From: CAZXNF01 sp050741255
GTDB taxonomy: Bacteria; Pseudomonadota; Gammaproteobacteria; Burkholderiales; SG8-41
Direction: 5' to 3'
Assembly (NCBI GenBank): GCA_050741255.1
Contig: JBOIEQ010000015.1
Coordinates: forward strand, 1-46,493
DNA: 46,493 nucleotides
This document shows, one piece after another, positions 1-8,616 of the stretch (its first letter is position 1; each line of letters begins with the position of its first letter). A program made the position numbers and the translations under genes. The notes beneath the pieces were generated by a model. It searched no databases and was not told where the DNA came from. It worked only from the letters and a program-made list of their open reading frames with translations.

Positions 1-1650
1 GGCTTGCGGGGCGGGCGCTGGCGCTTGCTGCGGCGCGGGCGCGCGCGACTCCGCCATCTGCGGCCGCGGGGCGGGCGCCGGAGGCGGCGCCACTGCCGGC
101 GTCTCAACGTGACGCAGCTCGCTGCGCGGGTCGCGCCCGCGGCCAGCGCCATTGTCGCCGCGTGATTCTCCGCGCCGGTCGCCGGCGTTGTTGTCCACGC
201 GCGCTTCGGGACGGGTTTCCATGCGGGGCTGCGCGGCGCGGCTGTCCGGCGCCCGCATCACGGGCGCCGGCGCGTTCGGGCTCGCCGCGGCTTGCTCCGG
301 AAAATCACGCCAGTCGCCGAACCCGCGATCGCCGCGGTCACGGCGGTTCTCCGCGCGCTGGGCATTGTCAGCCGCGCGAACATCGGCACGCCCCTGGCCC
401 GGACTGCGGGCGCCACGAGTGCCGGTGTCGGGCCGCGATTCGCGCGCGGCCGCAGCATCGGTGGTCGCCGGCGGGTTGGCGGCCCCGCGGCCTGTCGCGC
501 GGGATTCGCCGCGAGGCTCACGTACTGCGGGTGCGGAAGGTACCGGAGCCGGTGTGCCGGCGCGAGGCTCTGCCCGGCGGGCATCCGGGGACGCACGCGT
601 GTGGTCCCGCTGCCCTTCGCGCCCGTCCTGGCGGTTACCGGGCGACGCCACTTCAGCGCGATTGCCGTCCGCATTCCGGTCCTGCGGCCGCGCATCGCGG
701 CGATCGTCGCGGCGGTCATCCCGCCCGTCGAACCGGCGGTTGTCGTCGCGCAGGACGGCCTGGCGCACCGCGGGATCGCGATACGGCACGCCGCGGCGGT
801 GCACCGGATTGTGCTGCCAGTTGACCGGCACGGCCTGCGCCTGCGGCGCGGGACGGTTGACCACGGTCGTCCGGTCCACGTACACGTTCTTCGTGTAGTA
901 GTAGTTGTTGACGTTGACGACGTTCACCACCTGGCGGCGCGGCCAGTCGCAGGCGCCGTAGAAGAAGCCGGCGCCTATGGCCACCCCGACGCCCCACACG
1001 AAGCCGGACACGAAGGCCGGGCGCGGGTAGTACACAACCGGCGCGGGCCAGTAGACCGGCGGGTACGCGGGCCACCACCAGCCGCCGTAGACCACGGTCG
1101 GGTTGTAGACCGGCACATACACCACCTGCGGCTCCGGTGGTTCGATCACGATGGTCCGGTCATCGCGGGTGACGCGCATCCGCTCGTTGGAGCGCAGGTT
1201 GCCGGCGGCGTAGGCCTTGTCCCGCAGGAACTGCACGCTGTCCATCACCTGCGCCTGCTGGCCGAGGAAGGCGTCGCCCAGCCGTTCGGTCCAGTCCAGG
1301 CGCTCGTCCATCATGGCCAGGACCTGCGGAAAAGCCGCGAGCGATTTCACGCTCGGATCCCAGTCCCGGCCCTCCACCGCGCGCACCGCCTGTTCGCCCT
1401 TGAGGCCCGGGTTGGCCCGCGACCAGCGCGCGGCCTGTACGACTTCCAGCGGGTAGGTGGCGGCCATCAGCACCTGCGACAGCAGCGCGTCCGGATACAA
1501 CGCGATGGGCGCGAGCATCTGGTCCAGCTCTTCCTGCCGGAACTGCGGGCGGTCGTCCTGCCGGCCGGGCGCGGGCATTTGGGCGAACGCGACGGACGTT
1601 GCCAGGAACAGCGCCAGCGCCCGGACGGAGAATGTTCTGATGATCTGCAT
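1..1650 (-). CDS. DUF3300 family exported protein (3' end beyond window)
   Basis: The frame opens with ATG at 1650 and stays open to base 1, so the C-terminus is missing and at least 550 residues are present. A purine-rich ribosome site (AAGGAAGG) precedes the ATG. Residues 1-23 form a signal peptide ending near AFA. The next ~200 residues carry the DUF3300 signature: an early segment reading LAPIALYPDALLSQVLMA, then VVYVPVYNPTVVYG followed by a Trp/Pro/Tyr-rich stretch. The distal half is low complexity, rich in Arg, Asp, Pro and Ala, and probably disordered. DUF3300 proteins are exported and of unknown function. It is divergent from the nuclease gene at 1828, with 177 bp between them. Family assignment is confident; the role is not known. 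Confidence 0.88.
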   Translation of the reverse strand, partial: MQIIRTFSVRALALFLATSVAFAQMPAPGRQDDRPQFRQEELDQMLAPIALYPDALLSQVLMAATYPLEVVQAARWSRANPGLKGEQAVRAVEGRDWDPSVKSLAAFPQVLAMMDERLDWTERLGDAFLGQQAQVMDSVQFLRDKAYAAGNLRSNERMRVTRDDRTIVIEPPEPQVVYVPVYNPTVVYGGWWWPAYPPVYWPAPVVYYPRPAFVSGFVWGVGVAIGAGFFYGACDWPRRQVVNVVNVNNYYYTKNVYVDRTTVVNRPAPQAQAVPVNWQHNPVHRRGVPYRDPAVRQAVLRDDNRRFDGRDDRRDDRRDARPQDRNADGNRAEVASPGNRQDGREGQRDHTRASPDARRAEPRAGTPAPVPSAPAVREPRGESRATGRGAANPPATTDAAAARESRPDTGTRGARSPGQGRADVRAADNAQRAENRRDRGDRGFGDWRDFPEQAAASPNAPAPVMRAPDSRAAQPRMETRPEARVDNNAGDRRGESRGDNGAGRGRDPRSELRHVETPAVAPPPAPAPRPQMAESRAPAPQQAPAPAPQA

Positions 1651-1827
1651 GGTGTCCTTCCTTTACCCCTGCCTCAACGCACCACGCCGCCAATCGGCGC
1701 ACAGGCGTTGAAGCCGTGGTTGTGCGTAGGACTGGCGCGCGGCCACGGTGTTCGGTGCGGGAATGTAAGGGTTTGTAAGCGCTGCCGCGCGCGACGCCCT
1801 GGGCCGTAGGTAAAATCCCGCACTCCT

Positions 1828-3219
1828 ATGCTGACCGAGCCGCTGGTCTTCCTCGACCTCGAAACTACGGGTGCCAACGCCACCTGGGACCGCATCACGG
1901 AAGTCGGCCTGATCGTCGTCGAGCGCGGGCGCGTCGTCGAGGAATGGGAAACACTGGTCAATCCCGGCCGCACGATTCCCGGCCACATCTCGCTGCTGAC
2001 CGGCATCACCGACGAGATGGTCGCGCTGGCACCCGCTTTCGAGGACATCGCGCGCCTGCTGTGGGAGAAGCTCGACGGCCGCACGCTGGTCGCCCACAAC
2101 GCGCGCTTCGATTCCGGCTTCCTGAAAGCCGAATTCCAGCGGGTGGAGCGACGTTACGCCCCCCGCGTACTGTGCACGGTCAAGCTCTCGCGCAAGCTCT
2201 ATCCGGAACACCGCCGCCACAACCTCGACAGCCTGCTCGAACGGCACAGCATCACCTGCAGCGCCCGTCACCGCGCGCTGGGCGACGCGAAGGTGCTGTG
2301 GGAACTCGCCCGGATCTGGCGCGCGGAACGCGGCGAAGACGCGCTCGCCGCCGCCGTGCAGGCGCAGTTGAAGCAGCCCACCCTGCCGCCCGGCCTGTCG
2401 CCGCTGATCCTCGACGAACTGCCGGAAACGCCGGGCGTGTACCTGTTCTACGGCGACAACGACACGCCGCTCTACATCGGCAAGAGCGTCAACCTGCGCT
2501 CGCGCGTGCTGTCGCACTTCTCGGCCGACCAGCGCATCGCCAAGGACATGCGCATCGTGCAGCAGATCCAGCGGCTCGACTGGAAGGAGACCGCCGGCGA
2601 GCTGGGTGCGCTGCTCGAAGAGGCGCGGCTGGTGAAAACCCTGCTGCCCATCCACAATCGGCAACTGCGCCGGACCAACGACCTGTGCGCCTGGGTCTGG
2701 GATCCCGCCACCGGCGGCGCCCCGCGGCTCGAAAGCGCGGGCAATCTCGACTTCGCGCAGGGCGGCGACCTCTTCGGCGTGTTCCGCTCGAAGCGCGCGG
2801 CGACCGAGCGCCTGCGCGCGCTGACCGCCGATCATGACCTGTGCCCGATCCGCGTCGGCCTGGAAAAAGGCAAGGGCCCCTGCTTCGCGCACCAGCTGAA
2901 GCGCTGCCGCGGCGTGTGCGCGGGCAAGGAATCGCCACAGCAGCACGATCTGCGGCTGGCGGAAGCGCTCGCCGGCCTGCGCGTGGCGGCCTGGCCCTAT
3001 CGCGGACCGATCGGCGTGCGCGAAACCGGCGGCGGGCGCACCGAAGTCCACGTGCTCCACCACTGGTGTCATCTCGGCACCGCGAAGTGCGACGACGAAC
3101 TGGCGGACATCCTGCGCGAAGCCGGGTCGCCGCGCTTCGACCTCGACACGTTCAAGATCCTGCAGCGCTTCCTCGCCGCACCGGCGAGCCGGCGGTCGGT
3201 GGTGGAACTCGCAGCCTAA
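1828..3219 (+). CDS. DnaQ-type 3'-5' exonuclease fused to GIY-YIG nuclease
   Basis: A 463-residue two-nuclease fusion. Residues ~5-170 are a DEDDh exonuclease like DNA polymerase III epsilon: ExoI FLDLETTG, ExoII around HNARFDSGFL, ExoIII H..LGDAKV. Residues ~195-280 are a GIY-YIG domain of the UvrC/Cho type (GVYLFYGDNDTPLYIGKS; conserved Arg in LRSRVLSHF). The C-terminal third resembles the UvrC/Cho linker, including a Cys cluster (GPCFAHQLKRCRGVCAGK). DnaQ-GIY-YIG fusions are known in actinobacteria and proteobacteria and are usually linked to DNA repair. It starts at ATG 1828 with little ribosome-site signal, and it is monocistronic because a repeat element follows directly. Domain calls are strong; the in vivo substrate is not known. 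Confidence 0.9.
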   Translation: MLTEPLVFLDLETTGANATWDRITEVGLIVVERGRVVEEWETLVNPGRTIPGHISLLTGITDEMVALAPAFEDIARLLWEKLDGRTLVAHNARFDSGFLKAEFQRVERRYAPRVLCTVKLSRKLYPEHRRHNLDSLLERHSITCSARHRALGDAKVLWELARIWRAERGEDALAAAVQAQLKQPTLPPGLSPLILDELPETPGVYLFYGDNDTPLYIGKSVNLRSRVLSHFSADQRIAKDMRIVQQIQRLDWKETAGELGALLEEARLVKTLLPIHNRQLRRTNDLCAWVWDPATGGAPRLESAGNLDFAQGGDLFGVFRSKRAATERLRALTADHDLCPIRVGLEKGKGPCFAHQLKRCRGVCAGKESPQQHDLRLAEALAGLRVAAWPYRGPIGVRETGGGRTEVHVLHHWCHLGTAKCDDELADILREAGSPRFDLDTFKILQRFLAAPASRRSVVELAA

Positions 3220-3235
3220 AGCAACCACCTAAATT

Positions 3236-3404
3236 GGCCGCAGAGACGCAGAGAGCGCAGAGAAACCCAAAGACTGGTTGGCCGCCAAGACGCCGAGACG
3301 CCAAGGAAAAGCTGTCAATCTGACTCGCCCGGACAAGGTGCGAACTTCTTGGCGCCTCGGCGTCTTGGCGGCAAATTCAGTATTTCCTCTGCGACTCTGC
3401 GGCG
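3236..3404. repeat. Nested inverted-repeat element, copy A
   Basis: A 169-bp intergenic element with two nested inverted repeats. The outer arms are GCCGCAGAGACGCAGAG-type sequence at 3236-3264 and its complement (CTCTGCGACTCTGCGGC) at ~3386-3404. The inner arms are GCCGCCAAGACGCCGAGACG at 3281-3306 and TTGGCGCCTCGGCGTCTTGG at 3349-3372. Two further copies lie at 4581-4725 and 9535-9688. It fills the gap between two co-directional genes and could fold into a long cruciform or RNA hairpin. No coding potential is credible here. Confidence 0.85.
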
Positions 3405-3432
3405 CATTCCGCATTTCAGATTTGAGGGATTC

Positions 3433-4569
3433 ATGATGAATAAAACCAAACAGGACGCCATGGGCAACCTGCCCATGCTGGAACGCGCGATCGCGGAAAG
3501 CCCGTACGACGCCGTGATCGCGGTCTCGCCCGAGAACGTGCGCTATGCCGCCGACGTGCACATCGCCACCCAGCGCAGCATCCGCGACCGGCTGGCCTTC
3601 GTCGTCTGGCCCAAGGGCCGCGAGCCGGTGCTTCTGGTCTGCACCCTCGAAGCGGGCTACGCCAAAAAGAACACCTGGATCGCGGACGTGCGCGGCTACC
3701 AGGAGTTCGAACCGGGGCCGGTCAAGGCGCTGGCGGAACTGCTGCGCGAACTGAAGCTCGAAGCGGCGCACGTGGCGGTGGAGACCGAATACCTGGCCGC
3801 CGCCTATTACAACGCCCTGGTGAAACAATGTCCGACGCTGCGGATCGGCGAAGCGGAACCTGTTTTCGCGCGGGCGCGCATGCACAAGACGCCGGCCGAA
3901 AAGAACCAGATCATCGCCGCCTTCCACGCCACCGAGAAAGCCTTCCTGCATGCCTTCTCGTCGGTGAAAATCGGCGAAACCGAAAAGCAGATCGCCGTGC
4001 GGCTGGCCGAACGCATGCTGACCGAGGGCGCCGACGTCGTGACCTCCAATTACTGCAACGCAGGCGCCAACACCGGTTTCCCGCACATGGTGCCGTCCGG
4101 CTACCAGGTCAAACCAGGCGACATCGTGAAGTCCGACTCCGGCGGCATGTTCCGCCAGTACTTCTCCAACGTCGGGCGCACCGCCGTGGCCGGCCAGCCG
4201 ACTCAAAAAGACCTCACGACGTGGAAGCACCTGCGCGACATCCATCACGCGGTGATTGAGCGGTGCCGCCCCGGCAAGACCGGGCAGGAACTGTTCGCGC
4301 TGGCCAAGCGGCTGCAGGAGAAGGCCGGGCTCGCCTTCCCCTACTCACACAACGGCCACTCGCTCGGGCTCAACATCCACGAGCACCCGATCATCAACGC
4401 CCAGGAAACCATGCCGTACGAACCCGGGATGATCACCACGGTGGAAACGCGCGCGCGCTGGGTGGGCGAACTCGGCTACCACATGGAAGACATCATCGAG
4501 ATCACCGACGGCGCGCCGATCTGGCACGCGAAGCATTTCCCGAACGAGGAACTGCTGGTGGTCGGTTAG
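3433..4569 (+). CDS. M24 family (Xaa-Pro aminopeptidase/creatinase-fold) protein
   Basis: A 378-residue pita-bread-fold protein: N-terminal creatinase-like domain (~1-150) and C-terminal M24 domain (~160-375). The start is at 3433 or the adjacent ATG at 3436, because GAGGGA lies just upstream; an earlier in-frame ATG would begin inside repeat copy A. Four of the five usual metal ligands are visible: Asp in SDSGG, His in GHSLGLNIHE, Glu in TTVETR and Glu in MEDIIEI. The second Asp of the DxG...D..RT motif is Asn (YFSNVGRT). It may therefore bind metal differently, or be a creatinase-like hydrolase rather than a classical dipeptidase. It stands alone between two repeat elements, next to a Bug receptor on the opposite strand. 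Fold certain, substrate unknown. Confidence 0.9.
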   Translation: MMNKTKQDAMGNLPMLERAIAESPYDAVIAVSPENVRYAADVHIATQRSIRDRLAFVVWPKGREPVLLVCTLEAGYAKKNTWIADVRGYQEFEPGPVKALAELLRELKLEAAHVAVETEYLAAAYYNALVKQCPTLRIGEAEPVFARARMHKTPAEKNQIIAAFHATEKAFLHAFSSVKIGETEKQIAVRLAERMLTEGADVVTSNYCNAGANTGFPHMVPSGYQVKPGDIVKSDSGGMFRQYFSNVGRTAVAGQPTQKDLTTWKHLRDIHHAVIERCRPGKTGQELFALAKRLQEKAGLAFPYSHNGHSLGLNIHEHPIINAQETMPYEPGMITTVETRARWVGELGYHMEDIIEITDGAPIWHAKHFPNEELLVVG

Positions 4570-4580
4570 GGCTACTACAT

Positions 4581-4725
4581 TAGCCGCAGAGACGCAGAGA
4601 GCGCAGAGGAAACCAAAGGCTGAGACGCCAAGGGGAAGCGGGGCCAATGACCGTTGGTGTGATGTGACAAGCGCCTTGGCTGCAAATATAAATCTTTCTC
4701 TGCGTCCTCTGCGTCTCTGCGGCTA
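4581..4725. repeat. Nested inverted-repeat element, copy B
   Basis: A 145-bp copy of the family seen at 3236-3404. The outer arms are nearly perfect: TAGCCGCAGAGACGCAGAG at 4581-4599 pairs with its complement at 4707-4725. The inner GACGCCAAGG/CCTTGGC arms are degraded. It separates the convergent M24 gene and Bug receptor gene, so it could act as a bidirectional transcription block. Confidence 0.85.
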
Positions 4726-4761
4726 ATTTCGTTTTTCTTGGCACCTTGACGGCACTACGAA

Positions 4762-5730
4762 CTAGCTGCCTTCCGCCTTGATCCCCGACTGCCGGATCAC
4801 CGGCCCCCAGCGCTCGAATTCCTTGTTGAAGAAGGCCGTGAATTCGTCCGGCGACATCGGCTTCAAGATCGCCCCGTCTTCCGTCAGTCGGCGCCGCACT
4901 TCGGGATCGTTCAGCGCCGCGTTCACCGCGGCATTGATCGTCAGCACGATCTGGCGCGGCGTTTTCGGCGGCGCGTGCAGCGAGTACCAGGTCGTCATGT
5001 CGTAGCCCTTGACCGTCTCGCCGATGGACGGCACGTCGGGCAGCGCCTGCGAGCGCTGGCCGGACGCCACCGCCAGCGCGCGCAGCCGGCCCGCGCGCAT
5101 GTGCGGCGCGCCGGAAGGAATGGTGACGAACATGGACATCACGTGCCCGCCAAGGAGATCGGTGATGGCGGGCGCGCCGCTGCGATACGGGATATGCGTG
5201 AGTTTCACGCCGGTCATCTGCTGCAGCACGACGGCGTTGAGGTGCTGCGAGGAGCCCACGCCCGACGAGGCGTAGGTCACCTCGCCCGGGCGCGACTTCG
5301 CCAGCGCGAGATATTCTTTGACGTTCTTCGCCGGCACCGAGGGATGCGCGGTAAACACATTGGGCACCAGCGTCAGCAGCGCGACGTGCGTCACTTCGCG
5401 CGGGTCGTAGGGCAGTTTCTCGAACAGGTAGTAGTTCAGCACGTGGCTCGACAGCCCGCCGAGCGCCACGGTGTAGCCGTCAGGCAGAGCCTTCGCGCCC
5501 GCGTCCGCACCGATAATGCCGGACGCGCCGCCGCGGTTGTCCACCACGACCTGCACGCCGAGGATGTCGCTCACCTTGACTGTGATGATGCGCGAGACGA
5601 TGTCCGCGGCGCCACCGGCGGCGAAAGGCACGATCCAGCGGATGGGCTTCTGCGGCTTCCAGTCCTGTGCGAAGGCAGGGGCGGAGACCAAAGCCGCGGC
5701 AAACATGAGCAAAAACGGGGATGGGCGCAT
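4762..5730 (-). CDS. Bug/TctC family tripartite tricarboxylate transporter receptor
   Basis: A 322-residue periplasmic solute receptor. The start at 5730 is chosen because it has AGAAGG at good spacing and gives a clean signal peptide ending AFAQDW; longer upstream readings are spurious. Family signatures are IRWIVPFAAGGAADIVSR near the mature N-terminus, VVDNRGGASGIIGAD, LPDGYT and the HIPYRSGAPAITDLLGG stretch. Bug receptors bind carboxylates or amino acids and normally feed a TctA/TctB permease, but no permease gene is present here, so it is an orphan receptor as is usual in Burkholderiales. It is divergent from a second Bug gene at 5842, with ~110 bp shared between them. Confidence 0.93.
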   Translation of the reverse strand: MRPSPFLLMFAAALVSAPAFAQDWKPQKPIRWIVPFAAGGAADIVSRIITVKVSDILGVQVVVDNRGGASGIIGADAGAKALPDGYTVALGGLSSHVLNYYLFEKLPYDPREVTHVALLTLVPNVFTAHPSVPAKNVKEYLALAKSRPGEVTYASSGVGSSQHLNAVVLQQMTGVKLTHIPYRSGAPAITDLLGGHVMSMFVTIPSGAPHMRAGRLRALAVASGQRSQALPDVPSIGETVKGYDMTTWYSLHAPPKTPRQIVLTINAAVNAALNDPEVRRRLTEDGAILKPMSPDEFTAFFNKEFERWGPVIRQSGIKAEGS

Positions 5731-5841
5731 GGGATTTCCTTCTGAAACCAGTATGCCACGCTCCCCGGCGCCCGGTACCCCCGCGGTTGCCTCGCCCGGG
5801 CCGTTTCCGTAAGCTTCCGCGCCTCGAAGAAGGAGGAAACC

Positions 5842-6831
5842 ATGACCGCATTCATCCGCACGATCGCCGCGCTCAGCCTCGCCGCCTGCACGCTTCCGGT
5901 GCACGCGCAGGCCACTTCGCCGGGCTCTGGACAGGCGTGGCCGACCAAGCCCGTCCGTTTCATCATCAATTTCCCGCCGGGCGGCCCCACGGACATCCTT
6001 GGCCGCATCGCCGCGGACATCCTGACCAAGTCCACCGGCACGCAGTTCGTGGCCGACAACCGCGGCGGCGCCGGCGGCAATATCGGCATGGAGCTGTGCG
6101 CGAAATCGCCGCCCGACGGCTACACGGTGTGCATGATGACCGTGGCGCAGACCATCTCGCCGGCGATCTACAAGAAGCTGGGCTTCGATCTGAACAAGGA
6201 CTTCGTCTTCGTTACCCAGATCGCGACGCTGCCGAGCCTGCTGATGGTGCATCCGTCCGTTCCCGCGAAGAACGTGAAGGAATTGATCGCGCTGGCAAAG
6301 TCCAAACCCGGCCAGCTGATTTACGCGTCCACCGGCAACGGCACCAGCCCGCACATGCTGATGGAAATGTTCAAGTCGCAGGCCGGCATCAGTATGGTCC
6401 ACGTGCCATACAAGGGCGCCGCCCCCGCGATGACCGACCAGATCTCGGGCCAGATCCAGGTGGCGTTCAGCACCGCCATCGCAGCGCTGCCCTTCGTGCA
6501 GCAGGGTCGGGTGCGCGCCATCGCGGTCTCGACCAAAGACCGTTTCCCGCCGCTGCCGGACCTGCCGACGGTGGACGAGTCCGGACTCAAGGGCTTCGAC
6601 GCCGGTTCCTGGAACGGCCTGGTGATGCCCGCCGGCACGCCCAAGGAAATCGTCCTGCGCGTCAACGCGGACATGGCCAGGGCCCTGAAGTCGCCGGAAG
6701 TGAAGGAACGCATCTTCCAGCAGGGCGGGCTGGCCGGCGGCAACTCCCCCGAAGAGTTCGCCGCGTTCGTGAAGGTGGAGATGGACAAGTGGGCTAAGGT
6801 CGCGAAGGCGGCCCAGGTTCAGCTCGACTGA
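5842..6831 (+). CDS. Bug/TctC family tripartite tricarboxylate transporter receptor
   Basis: A 329-residue exported receptor preceded by a strong AAGGAGG. The signal peptide covers ~1-25 (cleavage near VHAQA). Motifs are VRFIINFPPGGPTDILGR, VADNRGGAGGNIGME, SPPDGYT and HVPYKGAAPAMTDQISGQ. An unusual Cys occurs in MELCAKSPPDGYTVCMM, where most family members have none. It is divergent from the Bug gene at 5730 and is followed 18 bp downstream by a membrane protein gene and then a class II aldolase. The run may be one transcript linking uptake to aldol metabolism, but the ligand cannot be read from sequence. Confidence 0.93.
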   Translation: MTAFIRTIAALSLAACTLPVHAQATSPGSGQAWPTKPVRFIINFPPGGPTDILGRIAADILTKSTGTQFVADNRGGAGGNIGMELCAKSPPDGYTVCMMTVAQTISPAIYKKLGFDLNKDFVFVTQIATLPSLLMVHPSVPAKNVKELIALAKSKPGQLIYASTGNGTSPHMLMEMFKSQAGISMVHVPYKGAAPAMTDQISGQIQVAFSTAIAALPFVQQGRVRAIAVSTKDRFPPLPDLPTVDESGLKGFDAGSWNGLVMPAGTPKEIVLRVNADMARALKSPEVKERIFQQGGLAGGNSPEEFAAFVKVEMDKWAKVAKAAQVQLD

Positions 6832-6849
6832 TCCGGCCGCGCGCCGCCC

Positions 6850-7431
6850 ATGCAGACGATGCCCGGCGGCGTGCGGATCGAACAGCGCAACGACGCCCTG
6901 CGCATCGAGGTAGCCGCGCCGCGCGCACCTCTGGGCGCCGTCGCGCTGCTGCTGTTCGGCCTGGTGGCCATCGGCCTCGTCACGCTGTCCACGCTGGCCG
7001 TCCTCCCGGCGCATGTCGGGGACGGCGCAGGCCTGCTTGCGATCGTCCTGTTCGGGGCGGTCGCGCTGCCGGTGGCGGGGTTCGGCGCCGTGTTCGCCTT
7101 CATCGGCGTCGTCGCTCTCGGCACCGGCCGCGTCGTTGAGGCCTCCCGCGGGAGTCTGCTCGTGCAAAACACCTTTCTCGGCATGCCCGCGGGCGGCGTG
7201 TGGTTGCCACCTTCGGATATCGAGGTGACGGTACGGCCCGCCGCGAAATATCAGCAGTTTGGCGCAGCGTCAGCCCGCGCGAACGTAGTGGTAGTTCCGC
7301 GCTTCTACCGGACCGTCATGCTCGCTGAAGCGCTAGACGAGGACGACGCCGGGCGCCTGCGGGAGACGCTCCTGGAGGCTTTAGAATGGACGGACACCCC
7401 CGCACCCGGAGCACCGCATGGCCCGCAATGA
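6850..7431 (+). CDS. Hypothetical membrane protein, two transmembrane helices
   Basis: 193 residues. Residues ~33-55 and ~65-95 are strongly hydrophobic (two helices with a short acidic-polar loop), flanked by an N-terminal ~25-residue soluble part and a C-terminal ~95-residue soluble part with beta-rich sequence. The layout resembles small PH-like membrane proteins, but I do not recognise the family. There is no clear ribosome site at ATG 6850; ATG 6859 is an alternative. The 3' end overlaps the next gene by 14 bp, which suggests translational coupling with the class II aldolase. Codon use matches the neighbours, supporting a real gene. Confidence 0.6.
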   Translation: MQTMPGGVRIEQRNDALRIEVAAPRAPLGAVALLLFGLVAIGLVTLSTLAVLPAHVGDGAGLLAIVLFGAVALPVAGFGAVFAFIGVVALGTGRVVEASRGSLLVQNTFLGMPAGGVWLPPSDIEVTVRPAAKYQQFGAASARANVVVVPRFYRTVMLAEALDEDDAGRLRETLLEALEWTDTPAPGAPHGPQ

Positions 7432-8161
7432 ATCAACTCGTGAAGCCGACCTCGCCCGCATCGACCTGACCTGCGCGCTGCGCACGGCCGCGCGCATGGG
7501 CCTGTCCGAAGGCATCTGCAACCACTTCAGCCTCGAAGTGCCGGGCCGGCCCGGCCATTTCCTGATCAACCCGCACGGCCTGCACTGGTCGGAGATCACG
7601 CCCGACGATCTGGTGGTCGTGGACGCGCACGGCGGCCATGTCGACGGCAAGCACCGCGTCGAGCCCACCGCGTTCTTCATTCACGGCGCCGCGCATCGCG
7701 GCAACCCGCAGGCCCGCTGCGTGATGCATACGCACATGCCGTACGCGACGGCGCTCACGGTGGTTCAGGACGGCCGGCTGGAGTGGGCGAGCCAGACCTC
7801 GCTGCGGTTCTACAACCGCGTGGCCTACGACGACCGCTACGGCGGCCTGGCGCTCGACGATGCCGAGGGCGAGCGCATCTGCGCGAAACTGGCGAACGCC
7901 GACGTATTGTTCCTCGCCAACCACGGCGTGATCGTGACCGGGCCGACGGTAGCCGCGACCTTCGACGACCTCTACTACTTGGAGCGCTCCTGCATGCTGC
8001 AGGTGCTGGGGCAGACGACCGGCAAGCCGCTCAGGCTCGTGCCGGAAGACGTGGTGAAGCTGACGGCGCGGCAGATGAACGGGGAAAGCCAGCAGGCGGA
8101 CCTGCACCTGGAGGCGCTGAAGCGGGTGCTGGATCGGGCGGAAGCGGGATGGAGGGGGTAA
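7418..8161 (+). CDS. Class II aldolase/adducin family protein
   Basis: A 247-residue protein covering the whole aldolase II domain. GGAG lies 6 bp before ATG 7418. Zinc-site features are visible: HTH in MHTHMPYATAL (~residues 106-108), a later His in FLANHGVIVTGPT, and an upstream acidic residue in VEPTAFFIHG. The N-terminal GLSEGICNHFSLEVPG is the phosphate-binding loop typical of fuculose-phosphate aldolase relatives. Many members of this clade in Betaproteobacteria are called simply class II aldolase, and some act as decarboxylases or dehydratases. The stop codon lies inside a GGGTAAT repeat element. Substrate not assignable. Confidence 0.92.
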   Translation: MARNESTREADLARIDLTCALRTAARMGLSEGICNHFSLEVPGRPGHFLINPHGLHWSEITPDDLVVVDAHGGHVDGKHRVEPTAFFIHGAAHRGNPQARCVMHTHMPYATALTVVQDGRLEWASQTSLRFYNRVAYDDRYGGLALDDAEGERICAKLANADVLFLANHGVIVTGPTVAATFDDLYYLERSCMLQVLGQTTGKPLRLVPEDVVKLTARQMNGESQQADLHLEALKRVLDRAEAGWRG

Positions 8162-8217
8162 TGGGTAATGGGTAATGGGTAATAAGGACCCCATCACTCA
8201 TCACTCATTACCCATCA
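8157..8217. repeat. Low-complexity inverted repeat (GGGTAAT/ATTACCC type)
   Basis: Tandem GGGTAAT units at ~8157-8183 face tandem ATCACTC/ATTACCC units at ~8190-8217 and can fold into a long imperfect hairpin. It lies between the convergent aldolase and DUF3567 genes and includes the aldolase stop codon. It may work as a bidirectional terminator, although no clean U-tract follows. A similarly built GTGAGGGG/CCCCTCAC element occurs at 17558-17655. Confidence 0.75.
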
Positions 8218-8242
8218 CCGCACGGCGCAGCGCGGCGCGCGC

Positions 8243-8518
8243 TCAGTGCACCGTCACCGGGAAGTTGATCAGCGTCCCGAAGTTCGACAGGAAATCGTCC
8301 ATCGTCTCGGCCTCGGGCGTCTCGCCCGCCGCCTCGAGCATCGACTGGCGGAACTTGACCGCGACATCGCCCGCGAAGAACGTCCCGCGGCGGGTGTTCT
8401 TGTCCACGAGTTCGTACCCTGCCTCGGCCGGATACTCGACCACGTAGTAGTTGTCGCTGTTGTAGACGATGTTCATGATTCCACTAACGCTCGGTAGCGC
8501 TTTCGGTTGAATCGTCAT
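8243..8518 (-). CDS. DUF3567 family small protein
   Basis: About 91 residues. The conserved domain begins with MNIVYNSDNYYVVEYP at an internal ATG (8476) and ends with the acidic MDDFLSNFGTLINFPVTVH. This matches the DUF3567 pattern of a short Betaproteobacterial protein that starts near a YNS motif and ends in a DDF segment. The longer start at 8518 is listed because GGGAG lies 7 bp upstream; the 14 extra residues may or may not be translated. No function is known. It lies downstream of the EamA transporter, 98 bp away, on the same strand. Confidence 0.8.
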   Translation of the reverse strand: MTIQPKALPSVSGIMNIVYNSDNYYVVEYPAEAGYELVDKNTRRGTFFAGDVAVKFRQSMLEAAGETPEAETMDDFLSNFGTLINFPVTVH

Positions 8519-8616
8519 GTCCATACTCCCGGGATGGGGGTGTGCCTGCCGACTCATGATGCAAGATTGGGGCCAGTGGCCCCGAATCAAGCCGGGCGGG
8601 TCCCCCGGGGCACTGG

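Noticed and set aside
292..1809. Long plus-strand reading frames across the DUF3300 region
   Set aside because: They are His/Val/Arg-rich, have no family features, and mirror the DUF3300 gene, whose minus-strand frame has a signal peptide, ribosome site and clear domain motifs.
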